64,000 bases of DNA. It comes from Macropodus opercularis. Lineage: Eukaryota > Chordata > Actinopteri > Anabantiformes > Osphronemidae. Below, in pieces: positions 23,801 to 36,279 of this stretch. Numbering within the stretch: the first letter of the stretch is position 1; the number at the start of each line of letters is the position of its first letter. The stretch spans positions 3,844,001-3,908,000 of the forward strand of contig CM061109.1 in assembly GCA_030770545.1 (NCBI GenBank). The letters run 5' to 3'. A model generated the notes under the pieces. The model was not told the DNA's origin, made no database searches, and was given only the letters and a program-made list of their open reading frames with translations. The translations under genes were made by a program, and so were the position numbers.

Positions 23801-26800
23801 AATACAGTTTAAAAACATAGGCCACAATGTTGCTGAACATTTACACATGTGGTCGATTCTCTTTAAACCCATGAATGACTTACACAACGTAAGACTTCAG
23901 TATTTGTAATATCCTACATGTAACTTCACTGTAACATTCACTGACCACTAAAGAAATTACAGAACGCGTCAGGTGACTAAACCATTTCACAGAGCTACAC
24001 ACACATTCTTCACCTACACATAGTTGCTTCAGAACACTGGACTCACTCTGAATGGAGCGTCCGCTGTCTGCCTCCTGTCCCGGATGTCAGGCGGGAATCC
24101 AGTCCTGTTTCTGTGGAGCAGGTGGAACTTTTCCCTGGTGTCGGCTGTAACCATTAGTCTGGACTCAGGCGCCGGTCAGCAGACTGTCCATCACACTTTT
24201 ATACTACAAAATAAAACCAATATAAATCAAATTAATCAAAATACAAGCTAGGTTTAACACAAAGGTACATGTAAGTAGACACAGAAGTTTTAAAGCTATG
24301 CCCAAATCAATGCTTTGCCCCAACCTACAGGGAACTCCTGTAATCTGTTAATACCCAAAGCATCTATTCTATACATTTGCACTTTCAGTCCAAAACCTGT
24401 TAACTAATGATCAGTAGCCTGAGCATCACAGAGAGGAGACTTGTTGGCTCTCGCCTCAACAATGAGTTTATGTGACAAGTTCAGAGGTTCATCGTAAAAT
24501 ACTGTGATGTAATTTCAGTTTGTATGTGATATAAAAGATGGTTCATAACACTGTACTCACTGTGAACGGAGCATCCGCTGTCCGCCTCCTGTTCCGAACA
24601 TCAGGCGTGAATCCAGTCCTCCTTTTTCTGTTTAGAGGAACCTTTCCCTTGTGTCGACTGTAACCCTCAGTGTGGACTCAGGCATCAGTCGGCAGACTGT
24701 CCGTCCAACTTCTGACACCAAGATGTCGTGGAAAAACCTTCTTCAAATGCTGGAACATACTGAGAAAACTAGAGGAGCATGTTGGTGTAATGAACCAGCT
24801 CAACGTTTAGTACGTGCTGGCATGAGGAAGACATCCTACAGCGAACCACTGTCTTCTGATGGATGTTAACACCAGAGCTTCTTATATATTGTAACACAAT
24901 GGTTTAGCCACCCCTCGCATGCTACCTGCTGTCTAAACGCATGTTCCATTTGGCCAACAGACCAACCTGGTAAAGCTTCTAACTTCCCCATTTTGTTCCC
25001 TGTGGTTGTGTAGATTCACTTGGGCCGGTGCTTAAACTTTCAATGGGCTTATCATTCACACAGGGGTTTTCACTCACACTGATCTTCCCATCTCATCGTA
25101 TGGTTGGATCTTATCAAACATACTCTAACTTTGGGTGACTCTCTTCAGCCAGGTAGTTTGTATGACACATTCGTTCCGAGCAACGTACCCTGTAGTGTGC
25201 TTATCAGCAATGCACACGGGACACTGAAGGAGTCATCGCAAAGCTTATGATGTTATTATATCAGTCATACGCCCATTTTATTCAGATGGGACATCCCTAG
25301 ATGTATGAATGCTCTAAAACATAAAATCAACTCAAATAAAACTAAATACAAGCTAGGTTTACCACAAAGTGACACAAATGAAGACAAAAAAAATCTGCTT
25401 TAAAACATAGGCCACAATGTTGCTGAACTTTTTCTTACACATGTGGTCGATTCTCTTTAAACCCATTAATGACTTACACAACGTAAGACTTCAGTATTTG
25501 TAATATCCTACATGTAACTTCACTGTAACATTCACTGACCACTAAAGAAATTACAGAACGCGTCAGGTGACTAAACCATTTCACAGAGCTACACACACAT
25601 TCTTCACCTACACATAGTTGCTTCAGAACACTGGACTCACTCTGAATGGAGCGTCCGCTGTCTGCCTCCTGTCCCGGATGTCAGGCGGGAATCCAGTCCT
25701 GTTTCTGTGGAGCAGGTGGAACTTTTCCCTGGTGTCGGCTGTAACCATTAGTCTGGACTCAGGCGCCGGTCAGCAGACTGTCCATCACACTTTTATACTA
25801 CAAAATAAAACCAATATAAATCAAATTAATCAAAATACAAGCTAGGTTTAACACAAAGGTACATGTAATTAGACACAGAAGTTTTAAAGCTATGCCCAAA
25901 TCAATGCTTTGCCCCAACCTACAGGGAACTACTGTAATCTGTCAATACCCAAAGCATCTATTCTATACATTTGCACTTTCAGTCCAAAACCTGTTAACTA
26001 ATGATCAGTAGCCTGAGCATCACAGAGAGGAGACTTGTTGGCTCTCGCCTCAACAATGAGTTTATGTTACAAGTTCAGAGGTTCATCGTAAAATACTGTG
26101 ATGTAATTTCAGTTTGTATGTGATATAAAAGATGGCTCATAACACTGTACTCACTGTGAACGGAGCATCCGCTGTCCGCCTCCTGTTCCGAACATCAGGC
26201 GTGAATCCAGTCCTCCTTTTTCTGTTTAGAGGAACCTTTCCCTTGTGTCGACTGTAACCCTCAGTGTGGACTCAGGCGTCAGTCGGCAGACTGTCCGTCC
26301 AACTTCTGACACCAAGATGTCGTGGAAAAACCTTCTTCAAATGCTGGAACATACTGAGAAAACTAGAGGAGCATGTTGGTGTAATGAACCAGCTCAACGT
26401 TTAGTACGTGCTGGCATGAGGAAGACATCCTACAGCGAACCACTGTCTTCTGATGGATGTTAACACCAGAGCTTCTTATATATTGTAACACAATGGTTTA
26501 GCCACCCCTCGCATGCTACCTGCTGTCTAAACGCATGTTCCATTTGGACAACACACCAACCTGGTAAAGCTTCTAACTTCCCCATTTTGTTCCCTGTGGT
26601 TGTGTAGATTCACTTGGGCCGGTGCTTAAACTTTCAATGGGCTTATCATTCACACAGGGGTTTTCACTCACACTGATCTTCCCATCTCATCGTATGGTTG
26701 GATCTTATCACACATACTCTAACTTTGGGTGACTCTCTTCAGCCAGGTAGTTTGTATGACACATTCGTTCCGAGCAACGTACCCTGTAGTGTGCTTATCA

Positions 26801-29800
26801 GCAATGCACACGGGACACTGAAGGAGTCATCGCAAAGTTTATGATGTTATTATATCAGTCATACGCCCATTTTATTCAGATGGGACATCCCTAGATGTAT
26901 GAATGCTCTAAAACATGAAATCAACTCAAATAAAACTAAATACAAGCTAGGTTTACCACAAAGTGACACAAATGAAGACAAACTAAAATACAGTTTAAAA
27001 ACATAGGCCACAATGTTGCTGAACATTTACACATGTGGTCGATTCTCTTTAAACCCATGAATGACTTACACAACGTAAGACTTCAGTATTTGTAATATCC
27101 TACATGTAACTTCACTGTAACATTCACTGACCACTAAAGAAATTACAGAACGCGTCAGGTGACTAAACCATTTCACAGAGCTACACACACATTCTTCACC
27201 TACACATAGTTGCTTCAGAACACTGGACTCACTCTGAATGGAGCGTCCGCTGTCTGCCTCCTGTCCCGGATGTCAGGCGGGAATCCAGTCCTGTTTCTGT
27301 GGAGCAGGTGGAACTTTTCCCTGGTGTCGGCTGTAACCATCAGTCTGGACTCAGGCGCCGGTCAGCAGACTGTCCATCACACTTTTATACTACAAAATAA
27401 AACCAAAATAAATCAAATTAATCAAAATACAAGCTAGGTTTAACACAAAGGTACATGTAATTAGACACAGAAGTTTTAAAGCTATGCCCGAATCAATGCT
27501 TTGCCCCAACCTACTGGGAACTCCTGTAATCTGTCAATACCCAAAGCATCTATTCTATACATTTGCACTTTCAGTCCAAAACCTGTTAACTAATGATCAG
27601 TAGCCTGAGCATCACAGAGAGGAGACTTGTTGGCTCTCGCCTCAACAATGAGTTTATGTTACAAGTTCAGAGTTTCATCGTAAAATACTGTGATGTAATT
27701 TCAGTTTGTATTTGATATAAAAGATGGTTCATAACACTGTACTCACTGTGAACGGAGCATCCGCTGTCCGCCTCCTGTTCCGAACATCAGGCGGGAATCC
27801 AGTCCTCCTTTTTCTGTTTAGAGGAACCTTTCCCTTGTGTCGACTGTAACCCTCAGTCTGGACTCAGGCGTCAGTCGGCAGACTGTCCGTCCAACTTCTG
27901 ACACCAAGATGTCGTGGAAAAACCTTCTTCAAATGCTGGAACATACTGAGAAAACTAGAGGAGCATGTTGGTGTAATGAACCAGCTCAACGTTTAGTACG
28001 TGCTGGCATGAGGAAGACATCCTACAGCGAACCACTGTCTTCTGATGGATGTTAACACCAGAGCTTCTTATATATTGTAACACAATGGTTTAGCCACCCC
28101 TCGCATGCTACCTGCTGTCTAAACGCATGTTCCATTTGGCCAACACACCAACCTGGTAAAGCTTCTAACTTCCCCATTTTGTTCCCTGTGGTTGTGTAGA
28201 TTCACTTGGGCCGGTGCTTAAACTTTCAATGGGCTTATCATTCACACAGGGGTTTTCACTCACACTGATCTTCCCATCTCATCGTATGGTTGGATCTTAT
28301 CAAACATACTCTAACTTTGGGTGACTCTCTTCAGCCAGGTAGTTTGTGTGACACATTCGTTCCGAGCAACGTACCCTGTAGTGTGGTTATCAGCAATGCA
28401 CACGGGACACTGAAGGAGTCATCGCAAAGTTTATGATGTTATTATATCAGTCATACGCCCATTTTATTCAGATGGGACATCCCTACATGTATGAATGCTC
28501 TAAAACATAAAATCAACTCAAATAAAACTAAATACAAGCTAGGTTTACCAAAAAGTGACACAAATGAAGACAAAAAAAATCTGCTTTAAAACATAGGCCA
28601 CAATGTTGCTGAACTTTTTCTTACACATGTGGTCGATTCTCTTTAAACCCATTAATGACTTACACAACGTAAGACTTCAGTATTTGTAATATCCTACATG
28701 TAACTTCACTGTAACATTCACTGACCACTAAAGAAATTACAGAACGCGTCAGGTGACTAAACCATTTCACAGAGCTACACACACATTCTTCACCTACACA
28801 TAGTTGCTTCAGAACACTGGACTCACTCTGAATGGAGCGTCCGCTGTCTGCCTCCTGTCCCGGATGTCAGGCGGGAATCCAGTCCTGTTTCTGTGGAGCA
28901 GGTGGAACTTTTCCCTGGTGTCGGCTGTAACCATCAGTCTGGACTCAGGCGCCGGTCAGCAGACTGTCCATCACACTTTTATACTACAAAATAAAACCAA
29001 AATAAATCAAATTAATCAAAATACAAGCTAGGTTTAACACAAAGGTACATGTAAGTAGACACAGAAGTTTTAAAGCTATGCCCAAATCAATGCTTTGCCC
29101 CAACCTACTGGGAACTACTGTAATCTGTCAATACCCAAAGCATCTATTCTATACATTTGCACTTTCAGTCCAAAACCTGTTAACTAATGATCAGTAGCCT
29201 GAGCATCACAGAGAGGAGACTTGTTGGCTCTCGCCTCAACAATGAGTTTATGTTACAAGTTCAGAGGTTCATCGTAAAATACTGTGATGTAATTTCAGTT
29301 TGTATGTGATATAAAAGATGGTTCATAACACTGTACTCACTGTGAACGGAGCATCCGCTGTCCGCCTCCTGTTCCGAACATCAGGCGGGAATCCAGTCCT
29401 CCTTTTTCTGTTTAGAGGAACCTTTCCCTTGTGTCGACTGTAACCCTCAGTGTGGACTCAGGCGTCAGTCGGCAGACTGTCCGTCCAACTTCTGACACCA
29501 AGATGTCGTGGAAAAACCTTCTTCAAATGCTGGAACATACTGAGAAAACTAGAGGAGCATGTTGGTGTAATGAACCAGCTCAACGTTTAGTACGTGCTGG
29601 CATGAGGAAGACATCCTACAGCGAACCACTGTCTTCTGATGGATGTTAACACCAGAGCTTCTTATATATTGTAACACAATGGTTTAGCCACCCCTCGCAT
29701 GCTACCTGCTGTCTAAACGCATGTTCCATTTGGCCAACAGACCAACCTGGTAAAGCTTCTAACTTCCCCATTTTGTTCCCTGTGGTTGTGTAGATTCACT

Positions 29801-30769
29801 TGGGCCGGTGCTTAAACTTTCAATGGGCTTATCATTCACACAGGGGTTTTCACTCACACTGATCTTCCCATCTCATCGTATGGTTGGATCTTATCAAACA
29901 TACTCTAACTTTGGGTGACTCTCTTCAGCCAGGTAGTTTGTATGACACATTCGTTCCGAGCAACGTACCCTGTAGTGTGCTTATCAGCAATGCACACGGG
30001 ACACTGAAGGAGTCATCGCAAAGCTTATGATGTTATTATATCAGTCATACGCCCATTTTATTCAGATGGGACATCCCTAGATGTATGAATGCTCTAAAAC
30101 ATAAAATCAACTCAAATAAAACTAAATACAAGCTAGGTTTACCACAAAGTCACACAAATGAAGACAAAAAAAATCTGCTTTAAAACATAGGCCACAATGT
30201 TGCTGAACTTTTTCTTACACATGTGGTCGATTCTCTTTAAACCCATTAATGACTTACACAACGTAAGACTTCAGTATTTGTAATATCCTACATGTAACTT
30301 CACTGTAACATTCACTGACCACTAAAGAAATTACAGAACGCGTCAGGTGACTAAACCATTTCACAGAGCTACACACACATTCTTCACCTACACATAGTTG
30401 CTTCAGAACACTGGACTCACTCTGAATGGAGCGTCCGCTGTCTGCCTCCTGTCCCGGATGTCAGGCGGGAATCCAGTCCTGTTTCTGTGGAGCAGGTGGA
30501 ACTTTTCCCTGGTGTCGGCTGTAACCATTAGTCTGGACTCAGGCGCCGGTCAGCAGACTGTCCATCACACTTTTATACTACAAAATAAAACCAATATAAA
30601 TCAAATTAATCAAAATACAAGCTAGGTTTAACACAAAGTTATATGTAAGAAGACACAGAATTTTTAAAGCTATGCCCAAATCAATGCTTTGCCCCAACCT
30701 ACAGGGAACTACTGTAATCTAATCTTAATACCCAAAGCATTTATTCTATACAGCTGCATTTTCAGTCTA
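13922..30769. repeat. Macrosatellite array A2 (11 B halves, 10 A halves)
   Basis: Units start at 14817, 16410, 18004, 19598, 21192, 22786, 24378, 25972, 27564 and 29158, with lengths of 1592-1594 bp. A truncated, shortened unit lies at 13922-14816. The 1592-bp units (22786, 25972) carry the variant gacaaactaaaatacag where others have gacaaaaaaaatctgc. Units 16410 and 24378 share several private changes, as do 21192 and 27564, so the closest relatives are not neighbours. The array ends against S near 30769 with the same junction as at 3203. Confidence 0.95.
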
Positions 30770-31721
30770 AGTATGAGCGTTGTTGAGGTATGACGTTGAA
30801 CATTTTATTAATAAAGTAAAACAACATAGATCTTGTATCCTGACATACGAATGAAATATTTATCTCAGCATCACTGGACACTGGACTAAACGTTTCAAGT
30901 TGGTAAAACTTCCATGCTAACATTTAGCTAAGGTTTCATTCAGTTTTCTCATTTACATTGATAAGTTGCAACAAAACCTGCACATTTCAGTCTAATCTTG
31001 TTCAGGGTGAAAGTAAACAAAAACACCTTCACATGACACAAACAGGTAAAGTACATGAACTATGTCCTCAACTGATCAGAAAACAGAAGTGAAATGAACA
31101 TTTTTATCAGCTGTAGAATGTCTTACCTCTGTGTCTCTGTCTTCATGGGGAGGATCTGGTACCGTCTGGTTTAGGACCCCAGGGTCACGTGATGTCGTCA
31201 AACACAAGCTGTTCATCCTCCAGCAGCACAGATAGTGGACCTGGTTTACAACTGTTGTTGAAAGAGCATCATAAAGAGCAGCGCTGAGGAGCCGATGCTA
31301 AAGTCAGACACGCTGGGAAAAACGCTTCAGTACAGGCCGCGTACAGGGCAGACGCTGCCCCCTCGTGGACAAATACAGGAATGATCCTCAATGACAGTTT
31401 TCTAGTGTGACCCATGACTTGATCGGTTTTCGTTTCAATAAGGTAACACTCTAATGTTTTAATAGAGCATGTCAAAAAGAAAACATGGAAAACGATAGCA
31501 AGCACTGACATGATAAGTAGTTTTTCAGGTGAAACAAACGTCCAATAGTAACCAAATCACAATAGTAAAAAAAACGTCACAATACACACAATAAGCAGTT
31601 CAAGACATTTCTCAGCTGATCAGAATGCATAGCACAAATAATATACAAATATTTTTTATCTCAGCATAAAATGTCTTACCTCTGTTTCTCTGTCTCGGTG
31701 GAAATGATATGACTGGTACCA
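30770..31721. repeat. Segment S, copy 2, left part
   Basis: It is nearly identical to 3204-4154. It includes the two minus-strand exon-like stretches with GTAAGACATT donors (near 31120 and at 31679). DIRS inserts at 31722, directly after ggtaccag. The intact arrangement is seen at 4148-4160. Confidence 0.85.
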
Positions 31722-31890
31722 GTTCTTTTTCTAACTTCGCTCGGTGTTTCACTATGGGAACCGCTCCGGCGTGACCAACTATGGAAGCTCCAATGACATC
31801 ACGTCTGTCCCTGACAGACAGGTCGAGCCGTGTCCAGGCTCCGCCCACCTCATATTGACACGGTCGACCTCCCCTCCTAAGCCATTCTCG
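31722..31890 (+). repeat. DIRS left inverted terminal repeat
   Basis: The inner part (about 31750-31885) is the inverse of 37525-37655. The outermost 37 bp (31722-31758) are instead matched, inverted, at 37388-37424. This is the split expected of a DIRS element. Confidence 0.9.
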
Positions 31891-32135
31891 CTTTCTTCCC
31901 GTGAGAAACTAGAAGCTCCCTCAGCGTATCCAGGCAACCTGGTATCTGTTAAACAGTTCACAGACGACCCGTCAAGGAACACGTCGCCGAACGCAGGTCT
32001 CAGGTGTAAGCCTTGAGTGCGCTGGGTAAGCAATAACTATTGCATACGCTTTAGGAGACGGTGTACGTGTTACGGCGAACTGTTTTCCTCGGCTACCTCG
32101 TATTCGTTTACGTTTGTAGTGCGTTAGCGTAACTC

Positions 32136-32398
32136 AGGCTAACGCGTCACGGCGAGCCATCTATAGTCTCGGCTAGCATTAGTTTGTCAGCCGGGAAAGT
32201 TTTTCAGACGCTGGCTAACGTGTCAAGGCGAGCTAGTTCTGAACCCCGTGCTTAGCTTGGACTCAACCCCAACTAAACCGGACAACGGTGTCTAGCTAAC
32301 GCGTCAAGGCGAGCTAACCCCGTATCTGTGCCGGGCGCGGGAATTGTACCCCGTGTCCTACACTGGTTAGGCTAAGGCTAACGTGTCACAGCGGGCCT
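32136..32398 (+). repeat. Four spaced copies of a 20-bp motif in the DIRS leader
   Basis: Copies close to gctaacgYgtcaaggcgagc lie at 32138, 32213, 32294 and 32376, that is 75-82 bp apart, upstream of gag. They are separated by unlike sequence. Function is unknown; a transcription or RNA-packaging element is possible. Confidence 0.75.
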
Positions 32399-32432
32399 TT
32401 TTGTGTTCCACACAGTCTCCCTTCTGTCCTTT

Positions 32433-33974
32433 ATGATGTCGGCGGCCGCCACACCGACCAAAGGTCCGGGGCCGAAGACGAAAGAGGCTGCATCCCACCC
32501 GTGTCCCGCGTCATGCGGCTCGACGGTGTCGGGCAGGGACCCTCACCCTATGTGCATAGCCTGCATGGGCGTTAAGCATGCACAAGCTTCACTGGCTGAC
32601 CCGCAAGTGTGCCCAAACTGTGCGGGAATGCCAGTAAAGATCCTGGAAAGGAGGTTAAGAGTAGCGGTGGCTAACAGTCAGGACCCCTGTCTGGCAGCTA
32701 CCACCCCTACTACCGACATTCATCCTCCGCGAGCTAAGATGAGCTGGGCGGACGCGATGGATATTGAATCTCCACTCGTGCCCCCGCTGTTTGAGGAACT
32801 CCTCGAACGCGGGGAGGGAGAACCCGGCGACGAGGCAGACTGCGGCTCTGACCTCCTCGACTCGGATGATATGGAGGAAGAGGACGAAGACTCCACCTTC
32901 CCCGCACAGCAGTCCAGGCCTCCCAGTGCCTCAGACGCTGTTCCCCCAGTCGAAAACGACCTGTATGAGGTTTGTAAAAGAGCTGCAGCCAGGCTTAACA
33001 TCCCATGGCCGGCAGCACAAGACTGTGAGGGGGTAGAGAGGGACTTATATGATGGTAAGAGGCTTCCGCCAGCTCAGGCGCCATCCAAACAGCTCTTACC
33101 GGCAGTCCCTGCTTGCATGAGGGAAATGAGCCGTTACTGGTCAAGCCCCTTTAAAAGTAAACTTCCTACCAAGGGTTACTCTAAGCTGGAGATCCAGGAC
33201 ATGGCGGAGCTGGGGCTGTCCGAACCCCCAGCGGTGGAGCCTTCAGTGGCATATCACCTTCACCCTAACCGCAGAACGATGTCTGCCGCTTCTAATATCT
33301 CTCTGCCAAATAAAATGGATCGCCTCACCGCTTCCATTTTTCAGAGAACGTATAAATACGCAGCCCAGTCTGTGTGTTCTCTGAATGCTACTACTCTGCT
33401 GTCAGCATACCAGGCTGAGATTTTAGAGGAGTTGGGACGCCAGCTGGACTCAGGGTCTCCTAACCCGGTTCTGTGGGATGAGATTTGCATTGTAAATGAC
33501 CTCATCCTGCGCTCTTCTAGGGGAGCGGTTCAGGGCTCTGGCCGAGTGATGGGGCTGGCAGTCTCTGGAGAGAGGGCCCTCTGGTTGAACCTGTCGGGTC
33601 TGAGTGATGCTCAGAAGGCAGAGATGATGGATGCCACATATGACCCCTCCAAGGGTCTCTTTGGACCAGCCTTGGAGAAAATGAAAGAGACCAGCACTCT
33701 CAGAAAACAAGAGGGTGAAGCTTTCAACCTCTGTCTACCACGAAAACTCACCCCACGTCCTCCCCAGGCGCCCAGGGCTGGCTTTGCTGCCTCAGCCGCA
33801 GCAGCCAGGGGCAGGCAGGACACGGCCAGGGCACCCAGACAGACCAGTCAGCAGCCCAACCAGCAGGCTAAGCCAGCTAACACCAGGCCATGGGGTAAGC
33901 ACTCGTTTGCAACAGTGGCAGCGAGAGGTCGTCCTCCCCACCCCAGCGAGGTGAAAAAGAGGCGACCTACCTGA
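32433..33974 (+). CDS. DIRS Gag-like protein
   Basis: This frame lies first in the element and probably encodes the nucleocapsid-type protein. ATGs at 32433 and 32436 are the earliest in frame; the open frame itself extends back to 32403 without an ATG. The product is about 514 residues. A Cys-rich N-terminal part has C-X3-C and C-X2-C pairs with nearby His, zinc-finger-like, then an acidic stretch rich in Asp, Glu and Ser, a central conserved region, and a Gln/Ala/Arg/Pro-rich basic tail. No stop interrupts it. It is assigned from position and from likeness to fish DIRS first frames; biochemical role is inferred. Confidence 0.75.
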   Translation: MMSAAATPTKGPGPKTKEAASHPCPASCGSTVSGRDPHPMCIACMGVKHAQASLADPQVCPNCAGMPVKILERRLRVAVANSQDPCLAATTPTTDIHPPRAKMSWADAMDIESPLVPPLFEELLERGEGEPGDEADCGSDLLDSDDMEEEDEDSTFPAQQSRPPSASDAVPPVENDLYEVCKRAAARLNIPWPAAQDCEGVERDLYDGKRLPPAQAPSKQLLPAVPACMREMSRYWSSPFKSKLPTKGYSKLEIQDMAELGLSEPPAVEPSVAYHLHPNRRTMSAASNISLPNKMDRLTASIFQRTYKYAAQSVCSLNATTLLSAYQAEILEELGRQLDSGSPNPVLWDEICIVNDLILRSSRGAVQGSGRVMGLAVSGERALWLNLSGLSDAQKAEMMDATYDPSKGLFGPALEKMKETSTLRKQEGEAFNLCLPRKLTPRPPQAPRAGFAASAAAARGRQDTARAPRQTSQQPNQQAKPANTRPWGKHSFATVAARGRPPHPSEVKKRRPT

Positions 33975-34009
33975 CCTGCCATCTTCAATCACCTCCCACC
34001 TCTCCTCCG

Positions 34010-36279
34010 TTGAAGAAAAGGAAGGTGGTATGGGAGGGCTGCAGCCACCTTTTTCAAAGCTCAGGGGTTTCCGTTGTTCACGGTGGTTCACAAGCCCAGC
34101 TTCTATCCCCTCATGTTCTGCAGAAAGGTTCTCAGGGGCAGTTAACATGGGGCTGCAGCCTCCCTTCAGTGTCACCAAGCACTCCCTGGTTCACCCAAGC
34201 AGCCACGCTTGGTCGAAGTTTTCTAAAAGAGAAAATAAAATATGCACTTCTGCAGCCAGGCACAGGGCCGAGGGCAGAATGCAAAAACAACATAAAGAAA
34301 AAGAAAAAGGTTTGTCAGGCCTCGCCGCCCCCACAAGAGGGCGTACGCGGCCTGCAGACAGGGGAGAAATCCCCTCGTCACGGGGAAGTGACGTCATCTA
34401 CGTGCGACACACCCAGCCCTTTGATGGCCCGCACAACCCAATGGTGCGCACGCGCGCCTCCCCCGTGGGTACTAAACACAATTTCTCGAGGTTACAGACT
34501 ACAATTCGCAGTGAAACCACCCCGATTCAGCGGGATACTGTTCTCACTGGCGCGAGGGGAGTCTGCGCTCGTCTTAGAAGACGAAATAAACACTCTGTTA
34601 CGCAAACGAGCGATCAGAGCTGTACCGAGCGAGGAAGCCTGTCAAGGTTTTTACTCCCGGTACTTCGTTGTCCCGAAGAAGGGCGGCGCGTCACTGCGGC
34701 CCATTCTGGATCTTCGGGTGCTAAACAAGCACTTACGAAAGTACACATTCAGAATGTTAACACACAGAGCGCTCTGTCACTCGATTCGCCCAAGAGATTG
34801 GTTTGTGACGATCGATCTGGCGGACGCCTATTTTCACATTGCTGTCTATCCGCCACACAGGAAATTCCTCCGGTTTGCATATCGAGGCATGGCTTACGAG
34901 TATCAGACCATCCCGTTTGGTCTCTCGCTAGCTCCGAGAGTGTTCAGCAAGTGTGTGGAAGCAGCTCTGACCCCGTTGAGAATCAGCGGCATCAGAATAT
35001 TCTCATACATAGACGATTATTTGATATGCTCCCACTCGCGAGAACAAGCGCTGCGGGACTCCGCAGTGTTGGTTTCCCATCTCGGCAACCTCGGTTTCAG
35101 AATCAACCGGGAAAAGAGCCGTTTGGTGCCGGCTCAGTGCACGGACTATTTGGGGCTCAGTATAAATTCCCTTTCCTATCGTGTCTCATTAACGAAGGAG
35201 AGGATCGGTTCGTTCACACAATGCCTCGCTTATTTTCAGCTTGGGGAGAACGTATCGTTCAGACTGTGCCTCCGACTCCTCGGCCTTATGGCTTCAGTCA
35301 TCTCGGTGGTGCGCTTGGGGCTGCTGTTAATGAGGGACTTTCAACGCTGGGTTGCGTCCCTGCGGCTCTGCCCGCGGCGGCACCTCCGACGCAGAGTGAC
35401 GGTGACTCGCGAATGCGTCTCGGCCCTCCAGCTGTGGAGAGAGCCGGGTACTCTGGCGTCGGGAGTTCCCCTAGGGGCGGTGCTAACCAGGAGGACGCTG
35501 ACAACAGACGCGTCACTGTCAGGCTGGGGCGCCACCTTTATGGGGAGAGCCGTGAACGGCATTTGGACCCCGGGAATGGCTCGGAGCCACATAAATGTTT
35601 TGGAGCTACATGCGGTGTTTTTAGCTCTGAAACATTTTCAGGGTTTCCTACAGGGCCATCATGTCCTGGTAAAGTCGGACAACTCCATGGTTGTAGCTTA
35701 TATCAACCGCCAAGGGGGCACTCGGTCCATGCAGTTACATATGTTAGCCCAGAGGCTAATTCTGTGGAGCAGCGCCAGGTTTTTATCCCTACGGGCGACT
35801 CACGTGCCGGGTGTGTTGAACCGTGGCGCCGATCTGCTGTCAAGGGGAAATCCCTTGTACGGAGAATGGAGACTCCACCCACAGGTGGTGGAGCAGATTT
35901 GGGAGCGGTTCGGCCAGGCCACCGTGGACCTGTTTGCATCACGAGAAAACACTCACTGCCCTGCGTTTTTCTCGCTCTCCGATGCGGGGTGGATGCTTTA
36001 GCTCATACGTGGCCTCGGGACCTACTGTATGCTTTCCCACCTCTCAGCCTGATCTGCCCAACCCTCTCCAGAGTGAGGGAACAGAGCTTATCATTGATCC
36101 TGATAGCCCCTCGCTGGCCATCCAAGAGCTGGATGGCGGAAGTAGTCCAGCTGCTGGTGAAGGAGCCATGGCCCCTTCCAGTTCGGAGGGATCTACTGTC
36201 CCAGGCGGGCGGAGAAATTTTCCACCCTCACCCAGACAGGCTGGCTCTTTGGGCCTGGCACGTGAAAGGTGGAACTTGA
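34010..36279 (+). pseudogene. DIRS reverse transcriptase/RNase H, one frameshift
   Basis: The frame from 34010 is open for 663 codons to TAG 35999-36001. It contains an RT domain at about residues 170-440 with catalytic Y-I-D-D at 333-336 (35006-35017), then RNase H with its first Asp near residue 500. No ATG occurs before codon 139 (34424), so the true start is unclear. Family-like sequence continues after the stop in the -1 frame, from about 35986 to TGA at 36279, so a single-base indel in the GGGG run at 35986-35989 is likely. The last 450 bp overlap the recombinase frame. The overlapping frame open from 34030 is meaningless before that point. Confidence 0.85.

Noticed and set aside
1..31000. 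Regular repeats as a possible CRISPR array
   Set aside because: The unit is 1.6 kb with no short repeat-spacer pattern, and the sequence is eukaryotic.
34030..35985. Second long open frame overlapping the DIRS polymerase
   Set aside because: Its composition is that of a shadow frame until about 35986; only the part after that carries family-like sequence.
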